Positions 16,620-26,899 of a DNA stretch of 64,000 nt are shown one piece after another. The stretch is from the NCBI RefSeq assembly GCF_044904605.1, contig NZ_JADIKI010000023.1, positions 620,001 through 684,000 of the forward strand, read 5' to 3'. This stretch comes from Dyella_B humi (GTDB lineage Bacteria > Pseudomonadota > Gammaproteobacteria > Xanthomonadales > Rhodanobacteraceae). The notes beneath the pieces were generated by a model. It saw only the letters and a program-made list of their open reading frames with translations, made no database searches and was not told where the DNA came from. Within the stretch, counting starts at the first letter, position 1. Each line of letters begins with the position of its first letter. The position numbers and the translations under genes were made by a program.

Positions 16620-18998
16620 CTATGGTTTGCAGCCGCACTTCTGCTTCGCGTTGGCGATAATTTGATTCATTTGGTTACCCCAAACAAGCTCGTTGCCAAC
16701 ATAGTTGCCAAGCGTCATGGCCGGATTTGGACCAGCCGACCCCATATCACCTTGAATCGGAGCTTCGCCCTCACCGTAGGTGTGCGCGACACCGTCCGTA
16801 ACCGTTCGGGCGACATACCCGGGTCCGAATACGCTGCTTGGTCCAGTGATGTTCACAACTACAGGCGCGCCCGTATTTAGATCGGTTGTGAGGTAAGACG
16901 TTACTGGATTAATCGGCGCGATAAGAGGGACTGCCGCGTTGTTGGGTGTGCCACCTGGCGTAGCGGGTTGCGGATTCCCAGCTGGTGGCGTTGGGTTGTT
17001 GATTAGGCCCTGCATCACAGAATCTGGATCAGCGCATCCAATTGAACGCGTAACGTCGTACTCGTGATACCAATAGTCGTGACCGTCGTTCGGGCCAAGT
17101 AGCGCAGGGAAATTTGCCGGTGCGGGAAGCGTAAATGCAGGGCCTCCACCTGGGTACACGCAAGTAACACGCCCGGCGGATACCGCGCATTCAAGACCAA
17201 AAGAATCAGTCGCATTCAACGGGCTACCGCCGACGTAGGCATATGAACTTGGCCCGCCGTTCCAGCCGCTCGGATCGCTCTCGATGTACCGTCCTGTTGC
17301 AGGGTCGTAATCTCGGAAGACGTTGTAGCTGAGCCCCGTCTCCGAGTCGAAGTACTGCCCCGGGAATCTCAGGTTGTATGTGTAACCGTTGGTAGTCGGT
17401 GATTGCTCACCCCACGTATTCCCTTGATATCCCCAAGCCCAGACCGTGTTGCCACTTCCGTCAGCGATGGCCCGCGGAGTTCCTAGCTGATCGGCAGTAA
17501 CGTAAGCAATCGACGCGGAGCTTCCCTGCATGTCGATGTTGGCTACCGGTATGTCATCGAGATAAACATACTCCCGATTGCTGGAGCCGTATTCGCTGAT
17601 AAGCTGAGTGTTCGGTCCATAGTTATAGCGTTCAGTCACGCCGCTGATCGTTTTCGCTGTGCGCTGGCCATAGGCATTGTACGTGTAGGCTGCAATCGTG
17701 CTCTGGTTGAGCTGCGTTAGCACCATTCGGTTGCGTGCGTTGTAGCCAAACCCGTAAGTGTTTCCAGCTTGACTGATTGCTGTGGTGTTGCCACCGGCAT
17801 CTATCGTCAGCGCCGCGTTGCCTGTGGCAACGAGCTGATGGGTATTGCTCTTGTAACCGTAGGTTCCGGTAGCCAGACCACTACCAATCTTGCTTAGGCG
17901 ATCGCCCGTCTGGTTGTACGTGACGCTCTCCAGCGTGCTGCCATCTGCCTCCGTGATAGCCGTAAGGCGATACAGCGGATCATAGCTATACGTTTCGGCG
18001 GCAGGGTTCGCGCCAGCACTATTGCCGATGGCCGTGATATCACCCATGGCATCGCGGGCCACATGCAGCGTAAACGCTGGACTGGTGAGATCGGTCAGGC
18101 GGTAGTTAGCGTCATACGTCCGCGTGACCGCCTGGCCATTGCCTAATGTGTAGCCGCTAACCGGTCCGAAAGGCAGATAGCTGACATTGCTCACCAGAGT
18201 GGTGGTTCCACCGCTCGTGCTCGCAGTGACCCCACTGATGCGGCCATTCGCGTCATAGCTGTAGTTCACCTGATTGCCGCTGGGATACGTAATGTTGAGA
18301 ATCTTGCCGCCAGGACTGTGTGTATAGGTTGTCACGTCCGTGTGGCCACCGACCGCCTGGCTTACCTGAGTTACGTAGCCTTGGGCGTTGTAACAAAAGG
18401 TGGTACTAACGGCATTTTCGACGACACGGGTCAGGTGACCGATCGGATAGGAGCTCGTGCAGCCTGTAACGCTGTTGGCTTCGTCGTAGGTGTAGGCGAC
18501 GTTCTGGGTACTATCAGCATAGCTAGCACTTAGCCGACGATCTTCGGCGTCGTAGGTATACGTCACGGCGTTACCGTTAGCATCGATCCCGGTGAGTACG
18601 TTACCGGCAGCATCGTAGCTCCGAGCCGTCACACCGGTATCCGGACTGGTGAGGCTGGTGGGATCGGACAACCCATCGTATTGATAGGTGGTATTAAGAC
18701 CACTGGGGTCGGTCACCTGCGTGATGCGATTCAATGCATCGTAGGTATAGGTGGTCTTGGTATTGGCTGTCTGTGCCATCGCTGGAGAGATACAGGACGC
18801 GATGGCCACCGCAAGCGCCAATCCGGCGATCGCTGCCATGCTCTCTTTCGTCGTGCGGACATCGACTGCACCGTGGTTACACCTAACACCCTTCATATCC
18901 ATCGCTCCTTTTCCGTTCTCTGTTCGTTGGTCGATTGGCTTAGCCTCGTCCGCCCGTTGTGTCACCAAAGAAAGCTTCAAAGTTTGTGTGTGATTCAT
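16620..18998 (-). CDS. RHS protein, C-terminal half with core and toxin-like tip (RHS-E)
   Basis: The 792-residue protein contains about a dozen YD repeats from residue 82 (TYTYDALNRITQVTDPSG). It then has the RHS-associated core (FDSETGLSYNVFRDYDPATG, RYIESDPSGW, PLNATDSFGL, where Ser replaces the usual Pro of DPxGL). A 190-residue tip of unknown family follows (17192 down to the stop). The tip has HDYWYHEYDV and ends in CGC. A hydrophobic segment at residues 54-75 ending PAMA is a probable signal peptide, so the mature protein would start QTANTKTTYTYD. The ATG at 18998 has AGGGGCGAAGCC before it, as at the previous junction. An alternative ATG at 18896 has AAGGAG and gives a tidier signal peptide. 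It lacks the cysteine-containing N-terminal domain of the four upstream RHS genes. Confidence 0.85.
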   Translation of the reverse strand: MNHTQTLKLSLVTQRADEAKPIDQRTENGKGAMDMKGVRCNHGAVDVRTTKESMAAIAGLALAVAIASCISPAMAQTANTKTTYTYDALNRITQVTDPSGLNTTYQYDGLSDPTSLTSPDTGVTARSYDAAGNVLTGIDANGNAVTYTYDAEDRRLSASYADSTQNVAYTYDEANSVTGCTSSYPIGHLTRVVENAVSTTFCYNAQGYVTQVSQAVGGHTDVTTYTHSPGGKILNITYPSGNQVNYSYDANGRISGVTASTSGGTTTLVSNVSYLPFGPVSGYTLGNGQAVTRTYDANYRLTDLTSPAFTLHVARDAMGDITAIGNSAGANPAAETYSYDPLYRLTAITEADGSTLESVTYNQTGDRLSKIGSGLATGTYGYKSNTHQLVATGNAALTIDAGGNTTAISQAGNTYGFGYNARNRMVLTQLNQSTIAAYTYNAYGQRTAKTISGVTERYNYGPNTQLISEYGSSNREYVYLDDIPVANIDMQGSSASIAYVTADQLGTPRAIADGSGNTVWAWGYQGNTWGEQSPTTNGYTYNLRFPGQYFDSETGLSYNVFRDYDPATGRYIESDPSGWNGGPSSYAYVGGSPLNATDSFGLECAVSAGRVTCVYPGGGPAFTLPAPANFPALLGPNDGHDYWYHEYDVTRSIGCADPDSVMQGLINNPTPPAGNPQPATPGGTPNNAAVPLIAPINPVTSYLTTDLNTGAPVVVNITGPSSVFGPGYVARTVTDGVAHTYGEGEAPIQGDMGSAGPNPAMTLGNYVGNELVWGNQMNQIIANAKQKCGCKP

Positions 18999-19011
18999 GG
19001 CTTCGCCCCTG

Positions 19012-21429
19012 TCAGTTCGAGCCGCTGTAGTTGTCGAGCGTCTGTACCAGGCGATTGAGCGCGTCGTAGCCCAATTGCCGTTGGATGCCTAACCCGTCCG
19101 TACTCTGCACCAGGTTACCGTTTGCGTCGTAATCGCCATTCGCGCTGGCGTTGAACACCGTGTGGCTCAGACCATCCGTCACTTGGGTCAATTGCCCCAG
19201 GGGGTTGAAGGTACGACTCAGGCTCTTATGCAAGGTGCCCGTGGTGTCGTACACCTGTTCGGTTGTCTTATCGCCCGCTGCATCCAGGGTGTACTGGACA
19301 TAGTTGCCTTGCGCATCGGCGATCTTTACTAGGCGATGCGCAGCGTCGTAGCCGTAGGTGGTCGTTACCCCGTCTGGATCGGTGACCGAGGACACCGCCC
19401 CATACGGCATGTAACTGATAGTGGTTTGTCCCCCACCCACCGTGCGTGTCGCCAGCCAGCCGCGCAGGGTGTACGTCAGATCGGTGTTGACGCCGCTGGC
19501 ATCGGTCAGGCGAGTGATACGGCCATCAGCGTCGTACGAAGCAATGGTGGTGACGTGTCCTGATGGATCGGTAACGGTGTGCAGATCACCGGCTTGGTAA
19601 CAGGCCGAACCCGGTGTGCCGCAGCTCGTCGCACTGCTGCTCAGGTAGTAGCTGTAGCTGGTGGTTTGGGTGGTGTCAGTGCGCGGCCCCGTTCCCGTCA
19701 GCAGTAAACCGACGATGGGACATTGAACACCATCTACCGCCGTGCAGTAGGCGTAGGTCCAGCGGCGGACGCCCGCGGGCACCGTACCCGAACTATTGCA
19801 GCTGTAGCCTGATGAGGCACTGTTGGTCGGATCGATTTCGCAACGAGCTAACGTTTGACCGGCGCTGTTGTAGACCCACTGGGTGCTACTGATCGTATTA
19901 CCGGAGGCATCTAGCACAATTCGCATCAGCGGAACACGCAGTATGGTGTTCCAAGTGAAATTGGTTGTGCGTTGACCGGTCGAACCCGATGCGTCGATTC
20001 GCTGATCGAGCAGTCCATTGACGTCATAGGTTGTCTTCGTCACATTGCCTTTCCAGTCCGTCGTTGAGGCTGGATATCCATTCGCATCAAATGTTGCGGC
20101 GGCATTAGGCTGACCGCATTGTACCCCACACGGCGCACTCACTGAGCTGATGTGCATAGAACCATTCGGAGTTACGAAACTTAATGTTGATTGCGCGCCA
20201 GTCGGATAGGTTACAGACGTCGTTCCATTCGTGTTGTAAGTAAGTTGGGTCTTATCGATACTGGAGGCCAACATCGACATCGTTGCTTGACCACTGCTGT
20301 TGTACCCAATACTGGTGAAGCGCGTATTCGATTCGTCGATATCGCCTGTCAACGCATTGGGGAGATTGGCACCTCCGGTTAGCGAGCTTTCGTCGTAGAC
20401 ATACTGGCGCAATGTTTTATCTGGATAGGTGACCGAGACAAGATTCCCGCTTGAGCTATAGGCATAATCGAGAACACCGCCGTCGGGTTCGGTGACAGTA
20501 CTCACTTCCGAATTAGTGTTGTAAGCAAAGCTTAGTACCCGACCTTTGGGATCGGTCACCGTAAGCAGCAAACCTACAATAGGCGCAACATTTGCAGGTG
20601 TTGAAGCCGTGCTATAGGTCAGCGTAGTTACCTGCCCATCGGGATCAATGATGGATATCAGCCTTCCATTCTGATCAAAGGCTTCCTGGTCGCGTGTAGA
20701 AGCATCGAAATGCAGCCAGCCCGTAAGATTGCCTGACGCATCGGTCTGTTCCGTCAGCCGATCAGCGACATCCGGATCGGTAACCCATTGGCCAGAGTTC
20801 AAGGTGAAAGCAATCTGACGCCCATCAGACCTAAAAACAGTTACAGCTGACGTGTTGCTACCTGCCAGATATTCGACACTGCGATCGAAACTATGCCGCC
20901 AATGCGTACCAATGTGAGTGGAAGATACCGATGAATGACTGTTGTAATAGCGATGAAAACTCAGATCGCCAAGCGATGCATCTTCGTCGTCCCTGTATTC
21001 GTTACCCGTAGCTATATCGATGGGATCACCAGCACAATTGCACGGTTTCCCAAGATTTCTCCCTGGATTATAGGGATAGGACGTTGCATACACCCACGTA
21101 CCGCCGCCGCAGGTGCCGTGATATTGCATTATTGCGACCTGTCCATTCCCATAAGTCGTATCGTACGGGCTGACAACTAACACGCTGTAACTGCAACCAG
21201 GAAAAGCCCAATAATATTGGGCTTGGTAATCAGCCCACACCATAGATATTATAGTTTGGACATCGTTCGCCCTATTGTTGTACGAAGTGTCGCTATACGG
21301 CGGCCCATAGAAGGTGGTCGGCGTCGACGCCCAAGTCATCGTTCCGCAAAAGAAAAGAACGAATGTTGCCGCCACTCTCAACAGAACAGTTGTAGTGAAG
21401 GTACGTGACAGAATTTGCAAATAACTCAT
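19012..21429 (-). CDS. RHS protein, N-terminal half only (RHS-D)
   Basis: The 805-residue product has a signal peptide (VAATFVLFFCGTMTWAS) and a unique 100-residue region with four cysteines. The DUF6531-like segment NLGKPCNCAGDPIDIATGN, HRYYNSHSSV and about 18 YD repeats follow. It ends YDALNRLVQTLDNYSGSN with TGA, and carries neither the RHS core nor a tip. Its stop is 13 bases before the ATG of RHS-E. From residue 140 on it is nearly the same as RHS-C, indicating a recent duplication, whereas the first 120 residues differ. Confidence 0.85.
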   Translation of the reverse strand: MSYLQILSRTFTTTVLLRVAATFVLFFCGTMTWASTPTTFYGPPYSDTSYNNRANDVQTIISMVWADYQAQYYWAFPGCSYSVLVVSPYDTTYGNGQVAIMQYHGTCGGGTWVYATSYPYNPGRNLGKPCNCAGDPIDIATGNEYRDDEDASLGDLSFHRYYNSHSSVSSTHIGTHWRHSFDRSVEYLAGSNTSAVTVFRSDGRQIAFTLNSGQWVTDPDVADRLTEQTDASGNLTGWLHFDASTRDQEAFDQNGRLISIIDPDGQVTTLTYSTASTPANVAPIVGLLLTVTDPKGRVLSFAYNTNSEVSTVTEPDGGVLDYAYSSSGNLVSVTYPDKTLRQYVYDESSLTGGANLPNALTGDIDESNTRFTSIGYNSSGQATMSMLASSIDKTQLTYNTNGTTSVTYPTGAQSTLSFVTPNGSMHISSVSAPCGVQCGQPNAAATFDANGYPASTTDWKGNVTKTTYDVNGLLDQRIDASGSTGQRTTNFTWNTILRVPLMRIVLDASGNTISSTQWVYNSAGQTLARCEIDPTNSASSGYSCNSSGTVPAGVRRWTYAYCTAVDGVQCPIVGLLLTGTGPRTDTTQTTSYSYYLSSSATSCGTPGSACYQAGDLHTVTDPSGHVTTIASYDADGRITRLTDASGVNTDLTYTLRGWLATRTVGGGQTTISYMPYGAVSSVTDPDGVTTTYGYDAAHRLVKIADAQGNYVQYTLDAAGDKTTEQVYDTTGTLHKSLSRTFNPLGQLTQVTDGLSHTVFNASANGDYDANGNLVQSTDGLGIQRQLGYDALNRLVQTLDNYSGSN

Positions 21430-21442
21430 AGCCGCGCCCTAG

Positions 21443-23809
21443 TCAGTTTGTGCCGTTGTAGTTGTCCAGGGTTTGCACCAAGCGGTTCAGGGCGTCGTAG
21501 CTCTGCTGACGTTGGATACCAAGGCCATCGGCGCTTTGCACCACATTGCCGTTGGCGTCGTAGCTGCCGCTTGTGCTGGCATCGAACACGGTGTGGCTGA
21601 GACCATCCATCACCTTGGTGAGCTGGCCTAGCGTGTTGAAGGTACGGCTCAGGCTCTTGTGCAAGGTGCCGGTCGAGTCATAGACCTGCTCAGCGGTTTT
21701 GTTGCCGGCGTTATCCAGGGTGTATTGGAGGTAGTTGCCTTGGGCGTCGGTGATCTTCACCAAGCGGTGCGCGGTGTCGTAGCCGTAGGTGGTGGTGACG
21801 CTGTCCGGGTCGGTGACGGTTTGCACGACGCCATAAGCGGCGTAGGTGAATTTGGTGGTGGCACCGCCCACGTTGCGCGAGGCGAGCCAGCCGCGCGGGG
21901 TGTAGGTCATATCCGTGTTGATGCCATTGGCATCGGTCAGGCGGGTAACGCGGCCATCGGCATCGTAGGAGGCGATGGTGGTGACGTGGCCGGCCGGATC
22001 AGTGACGGTGTGTAGGTCACCGGCCTGGTAACAGGAGGCACCAGGCGTGCCGCAGCTCGTCGCACTACTGCTTAGGTAATAGCCGTAGGTGGTGGTCTGG
22101 GTGGTATCGGTGCGCGGACCGGTGGCCGTGAGCATCAAGCCCACGATCGGGCACTGCGTGGTGTCGACGGCTGCGCAGTAGGTGTAGGTCCAACGACGTA
22201 CGCCAGCGGGTACAGTGTCGTTATTGGAGCAGCTATAACCAGATGCGGCTGAGTTGGAGGGATCAATTTCGCAACGGGCTAACGGCTGACCTATATTGTT
22301 ATAGAGCCATTGCGTGATGCTAACGGTGCTGCCGGAACCACCCAGGACAACACGCGTCAGCGGAACACGCAATGTGGTGTTCCATGTGAGGTTGGTGGTG
22401 CGCTGACTCGTCGAGCCCGACGCGTCGATCCGTTGGTCGAGCAGACCATTGGCGTCGTAAGTGGTCTTGGTGACATTGCCGTTCCAATCCGTCGCCGACG
22501 CTGGATAGCTGTTTGCGTCATAAGTTCCCGAAGCATTCGACTGGCCACACTGGACACCACACTGGGTACTCGCTGTGCTTGGGCGCACAAGGCCATTCAG
22601 CGTCACAAAACTTAATGTGGTTTGCACCCCTGTTGCGTAGGAAATTGAAGCGGTTCCATCCGTGTTGTAAGCAACCTGCGTTTTGTCGATGCTGGATGGC
22701 AACGCCGACATGATGGCCTGTCCTTGGGTGCTATAGCCGATGCTGGTGAAACGCGTATTCGTTTCATCGATGTCGCCAGTCAGCGCGTTCGGCAAGCTGG
22801 CGCCATTCGTCAATGAACTCTCGTTGTAAACATACTGACGCGATGATTTGTCTGGATAGGTAACTGAGGTTAGGTTCCCACTTGCGTCGTAGCCGTAAGC
22901 AAGCACACCCCCATCCGGCTCAGTGACAGTAGCCAGTTTTGAACTACTGTTATAGGCGACGCTTAGTATGCGTCCCCGAGGATCAGTGACCGCGATCAAC
23001 AACCCAGCCGTTGGCGCGATATTGGCGGGTGTCGAGGCAGTGCTGTAAGTCAGCGTGGTCGTCAGTCCGTCCGTATCAGTGATCGAAAGCAAATTGCCAT
23101 TCTGATCATAGTTCTCTTGATAACGGGTCGCCGCATCGAAATAGGTCCATCCTGTTAGTGCTCCAGCGGTATTCGTCTGTTCAGTCAGTCGATCATCGAT
23201 ACCTGTGTCTGCAATCCATTGCCCCGAATTCAGCGTAAAGGTTACCTGGCGCCCGTCCGCACGAAGCGCTACAGCCGTAGTAAGCGTACTTCCAGGCTTA
23301 TATTCAATAGTACGATCAAAGCTATGACGCCAATTGGATCCAATGTTGGTCGACGCCACAGCGGACTGGCTATTGTAATAACGATGAAAGCTCAAGTCGC
23401 CCAATGACGCATCTTCATCGTCACGAAATTCATTGCCAGTCCCAGTATTAATCGGGTCTCCGGCAATACAGTGGCATTGTTCTCCCAGGTTTTCCCCGGC
23501 GTTGATTGGATATCCCGTTGCATATACGTCAACTTGACCGGTGCAGACACCTGTAAACCCCAAGTTATAGACGAGACCGCCCTCATGGAATGGATTGTTA
23601 TTGGGATCCAGGTACTCTCCTTGTAGCGTGCACTGCGGCCAGCTGGCCTTAGTTTTGCTGATCAAGATATTGATCGTTTGCTGCTCACTGCCAGTCGAAA
23701 TGCCGAAGTAGGGGTTGTAGTACGGCGGGCCCCAATAGGTTGTCGCGCTCGCACTGGTCGAGGCAGCCAGTAGGCCGAGAATCCACATTATGCGCCGCAA
23801 AAAGTCCAT
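21443..23809 (-). CDS. RHS protein, N-terminal half only (RHS-C)
   Basis: The 788-residue protein begins MDFLRRIMWILGLLAASTSASA, a clear signal peptide. Next is a unique N-terminal region and the segment NLGEQCHCIAGDPINTGTGN, then YD repeats. It stops after QTLDNYNGTN, with TGA. The stop is 13 bases before RHS-D's ATG, and the junction sequence matches the RHS-D/RHS-E junction. The absence of core, protease-like aspartates and tip is shared by its three neighbours, so it is unlikely to be random truncation. Confidence 0.85.
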   Translation of the reverse strand: MDFLRRIMWILGLLAASTSASATTYWGPPYYNPYFGISTGSEQQTINILISKTKASWPQCTLQGEYLDPNNNPFHEGGLVYNLGFTGVCTGQVDVYATGYPINAGENLGEQCHCIAGDPINTGTGNEFRDDEDASLGDLSFHRYYNSQSAVASTNIGSNWRHSFDRTIEYKPGSTLTTAVALRADGRQVTFTLNSGQWIADTGIDDRLTEQTNTAGALTGWTYFDAATRYQENYDQNGNLLSITDTDGLTTTLTYSTASTPANIAPTAGLLIAVTDPRGRILSVAYNSSSKLATVTEPDGGVLAYGYDASGNLTSVTYPDKSSRQYVYNESSLTNGASLPNALTGDIDETNTRFTSIGYSTQGQAIMSALPSSIDKTQVAYNTDGTASISYATGVQTTLSFVTLNGLVRPSTASTQCGVQCGQSNASGTYDANSYPASATDWNGNVTKTTYDANGLLDQRIDASGSTSQRTTNLTWNTTLRVPLTRVVLGGSGSTVSITQWLYNNIGQPLARCEIDPSNSAASGYSCSNNDTVPAGVRRWTYTYCAAVDTTQCPIVGLMLTATGPRTDTTQTTTYGYYLSSSATSCGTPGASCYQAGDLHTVTDPAGHVTTIASYDADGRVTRLTDANGINTDMTYTPRGWLASRNVGGATTKFTYAAYGVVQTVTDPDSVTTTYGYDTAHRLVKITDAQGNYLQYTLDNAGNKTAEQVYDSTGTLHKSLSRTFNTLGQLTKVMDGLSHTVFDASTSGSYDANGNVVQSADGLGIQRQQSYDALNRLVQTLDNYNGTN

Positions 23810-23873
23810 TCGGGTTTACTCTGAGTGATCTATACACGGAGCTTTCGCCCACAACATTCGGGCATCAACTCAG

Positions 23874-26544
23874 CTAATTCGTGCCGTTGTAGTTGTCGAG
23901 TGTCTGCACCAGGCGGTTCAAGGCGTCGTAGCCCGACTGGCGCTGGACGCCCAAGCCATCAGCGCTTTGCACCAGGTTGCCGTTGGCGTCGTAATTGCCG
24001 CTCGCGCTGGCGTCGAACACCGTGTGATTGAGCCCATCCATCACTTTTGTGAGCTGACCGAGCGTATTGAAGGTGCGGGCCAGGCTCTTATGCAGCGTGC
24101 CGCTAGTGTCATAGACCTGCTCAGCGGTTTTGTTGCCGGCGGCATCCAGGGTGTATTGGATGTAGTTGCTCTGCGCGTCGGTGATCTTTATCAGGCGGTG
24201 GGCAACGTCGTAGCCGTACGTGGTCGTTACCCCATCCGGATCGGTAACCGTTTGCACGGAACCGTAAGGCGTATAGGTGAAAGATGTAGTGGCACCACCC
24301 GCGGTACGCGAAGCGAGCCAGCCGCGCGGGGTGTAGGTCATATCCGTGTTGACACCGTTGGCGTCGGTGATACGGGTGGGACGGCCATCGGCGTCGTAGG
24401 AAGCGACGGTGGTGACGTGGCCCATAGCATCGGTGACCTGATACAGATCGCCGGCCTGGTAGCAGGCCGCACCAGGTGTACCGCAATTCACCGCGCTGCT
24501 TGCCATGTAATAGCTGTGGCTGGTGGTTTGCGTGAGTTCGGTGCGTGGGCCGGTGGCGGTCAACACCAAACCTACAAGCGGACAGCCCGTGCCGACAGTG
24601 GTGCAGTAGGTGTAGGTCCAGCGGCGCACGCCAGCGGGAACTGTTCCTGTATTCGAGCAGTTGTAACCTGTCGCCGCACTATTGGTCGGATCGATCAGGC
24701 AACGCGCCAGTACCGACCCGGCAGTGCTGTACACCCAATCTTCGCGCCCCACCAAGTTGCTGTTGATGTCCAGCGTGCGCCGTTCGGTAGGAAGGCGTAG
24801 CGTTTCATTCCAATCGGTCTGCACCGTGCGTTGTGACGACGTGCCTGCACCCTCGATGCGCTGGGTTTCCAGGCCCGCCCCGTCCGCGCTGTAGCTATGG
24901 TTGGTGACCACGCCGTTGAAGTCCGTTTCGCTAAGCAAGTTGCCATTACTGTCGAAGTTTGTGCTTTGCGGGCCGCAACTGCGATCGCAATTGCCGGAGA
25001 CACTGACCAGCTTCGAGGTCCCTTGCACGATGCTGAAGTTGTAGTTGCGCGTTTGTGTCTGACTCGCGGAAAGCGTGTAGGTGACCGTTACTGCACCGCC
25101 GCCGTTGTAGGTCAGCGCGGTCTGGTTGGCATTGTTGCCGTTATAGCCCTGCGTGACGAGGTTGTTGCTGTCGTAGGTGAACCACGAATAGCGTGCTTCT
25201 GTACCCCCTGCCGGCACGTAGCCTTCGCCGGTGATCAGATTGGGGTTATTGGCGTTTTCGTAGTGGTAGACGATGGCCGAACCATCGGGGTTGGCCACCT
25301 GGGTCAGGAGAGGGCTAGAGGAGGAGGTGTTATAGGTATAGGTCCAGGTGTTACCTGCACGGTCCTTCACGCTGTACACAGTACCGGTGTATGTAGCGCC
25401 GCTGGGGGACGTGTAATTGAACGTCAGGCTGCGTCCCCAATCGTCCGTCACGATCGCCAGCTCGTTTTGCGAATCGTAGGGAGAATGTGAGTGCCCGACC
25501 GCCCAAATGAACGATCTGGGTAAGGTTGCCGTCGCTGTTGTAGGTTTCGGTGTCGCCCGTGTCTTCGTCGAAATAGGTCCAGCCGCTGATGCTGCCGTTG
25601 CCTTGGATCTCGGTGAGTGTGCTGTGCACATCTGGATCAGAAGACCAAGCGCCAGTGCTGGCGTTTTGGCTGAAGTAGAGAATCTGGCCGTTGGGACGCT
25701 CGACGTACGCACCGGTCATCGAGGCACTGGCAACATAGCGCACGCGACGGCTGTAGTTGGTACGCCAACCATAACCAAAACCTTCAGCCGGGGCGCCTTG
25801 CACACCCACGATGACATGGGCTTGCGAATTGTAGTTGCGCTGAAGGCTCGGGCCACCTGTGCCGTCGATATCATCGACGTTCTCCCACATGAAGCCCTCG
25901 GCGATATCTACCGGATCGGGGGTGGAAGGTCGGCACTTATTACAGCCCGGCTTGCGGCTCTTGTCCGGTTTCAGAGCCGTCGTCGTGATATAGCAAGCGT
26001 TTATCGTAGAGATGAACCCAACGCTGTAACCCGTCGGGCAAGTAACCACGCGCGATGCGATATCGCTGAATGCTATGGGTTGCGTCTCGGGAGGATAGTA
26101 AATAGGACCTGTGTAGTTTAAAACCCATGTTCCGTCGTTTGCCCAGTTGATGCCGTAGTAGACCCCCATCTCTGCGCACACCTCCCAATCGGACATCGGA
26201 GAGCCGGCATACATGAAGGAGCCACCGTTTGCGCAGCTGTTATCCGGCGGCGACATGGCGAGGAGGGAGTTGAATTCATCGATGGGAGAAAACGATGTGA
26301 CGCTATATGAAGGGCTGTAGGCTTGGACAAGGAGCGCATTCACGGCAGCCATCATCGATCCAACCGATGGAAACCACTTATAGGCGAAATAGCTGCCATT
26401 CGTGAAACGCCACGGCCCGGTAATCGGCGCAACGCAGCGAATGTTGGCATCGCTGCAGCTTTGCGCTTGGACACCTGTAGCAAGTGTGATGAGTAAGAAT
26501 GCTGCGATCAACAGCGGTGTAGTACGACCGGACGTCCTCGTCAT
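23874..26544 (-). pseudogene. RHS protein, N-terminal half only, with one frameshift (RHS-B)
   Basis: Two overlapping frames (upstream one ending at 25351, downstream one ending at 23874) form one RHS protein. Removing one G of the GGG at 25479-25481 joins them as RALTFS-YDSQNELAIV and leaves exactly 890 codons. The break may be a sequencing error in a short homopolymer, phase variation or a true mutation. The protein has a signal peptide (TTPLLIAAFLLITLATGVQAQ), a divergent cysteine-rich region (PGCNKCRPSTPDPVDIAEG), YD repeats, and the common end QTLDNYNGTN with TAG. The start at 26544 is chosen for the signal peptide; the frame is open to 26754. The 26545-26899 gap holds nothing else I can identify. 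Confidence 0.75.
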
Positions 26545-26899
26545 TGCTACACCATGCATGCGTGCCCGATGACGAGAAGCATTGTGTGTCATGTGCAAGC
26601 TCATCAGAGACATAAGGATTGATAAGAGGTGAGCTACCAAGGATCCCGCAATGCGGAGGGGTATGTTCGCCAAGAACATCCTACGCGGATGCAGACGAAT
26701 CATGGGCAGCAATGACATTTTTATCGTCGAACTCACTTGATCACGCCCCTTCAAATTCTGCTATCCACGTGACTCTTTTATTGATGACGAGATTCGTGCG
26801 CGATAGACACTCATCCAATCCCCTTTCAGTCCCTTTCGAACTTCACTTCTGTCGCGCCCTAGCGACCACTAAACTTGCGCATCGAACAAGCGCTTACAC

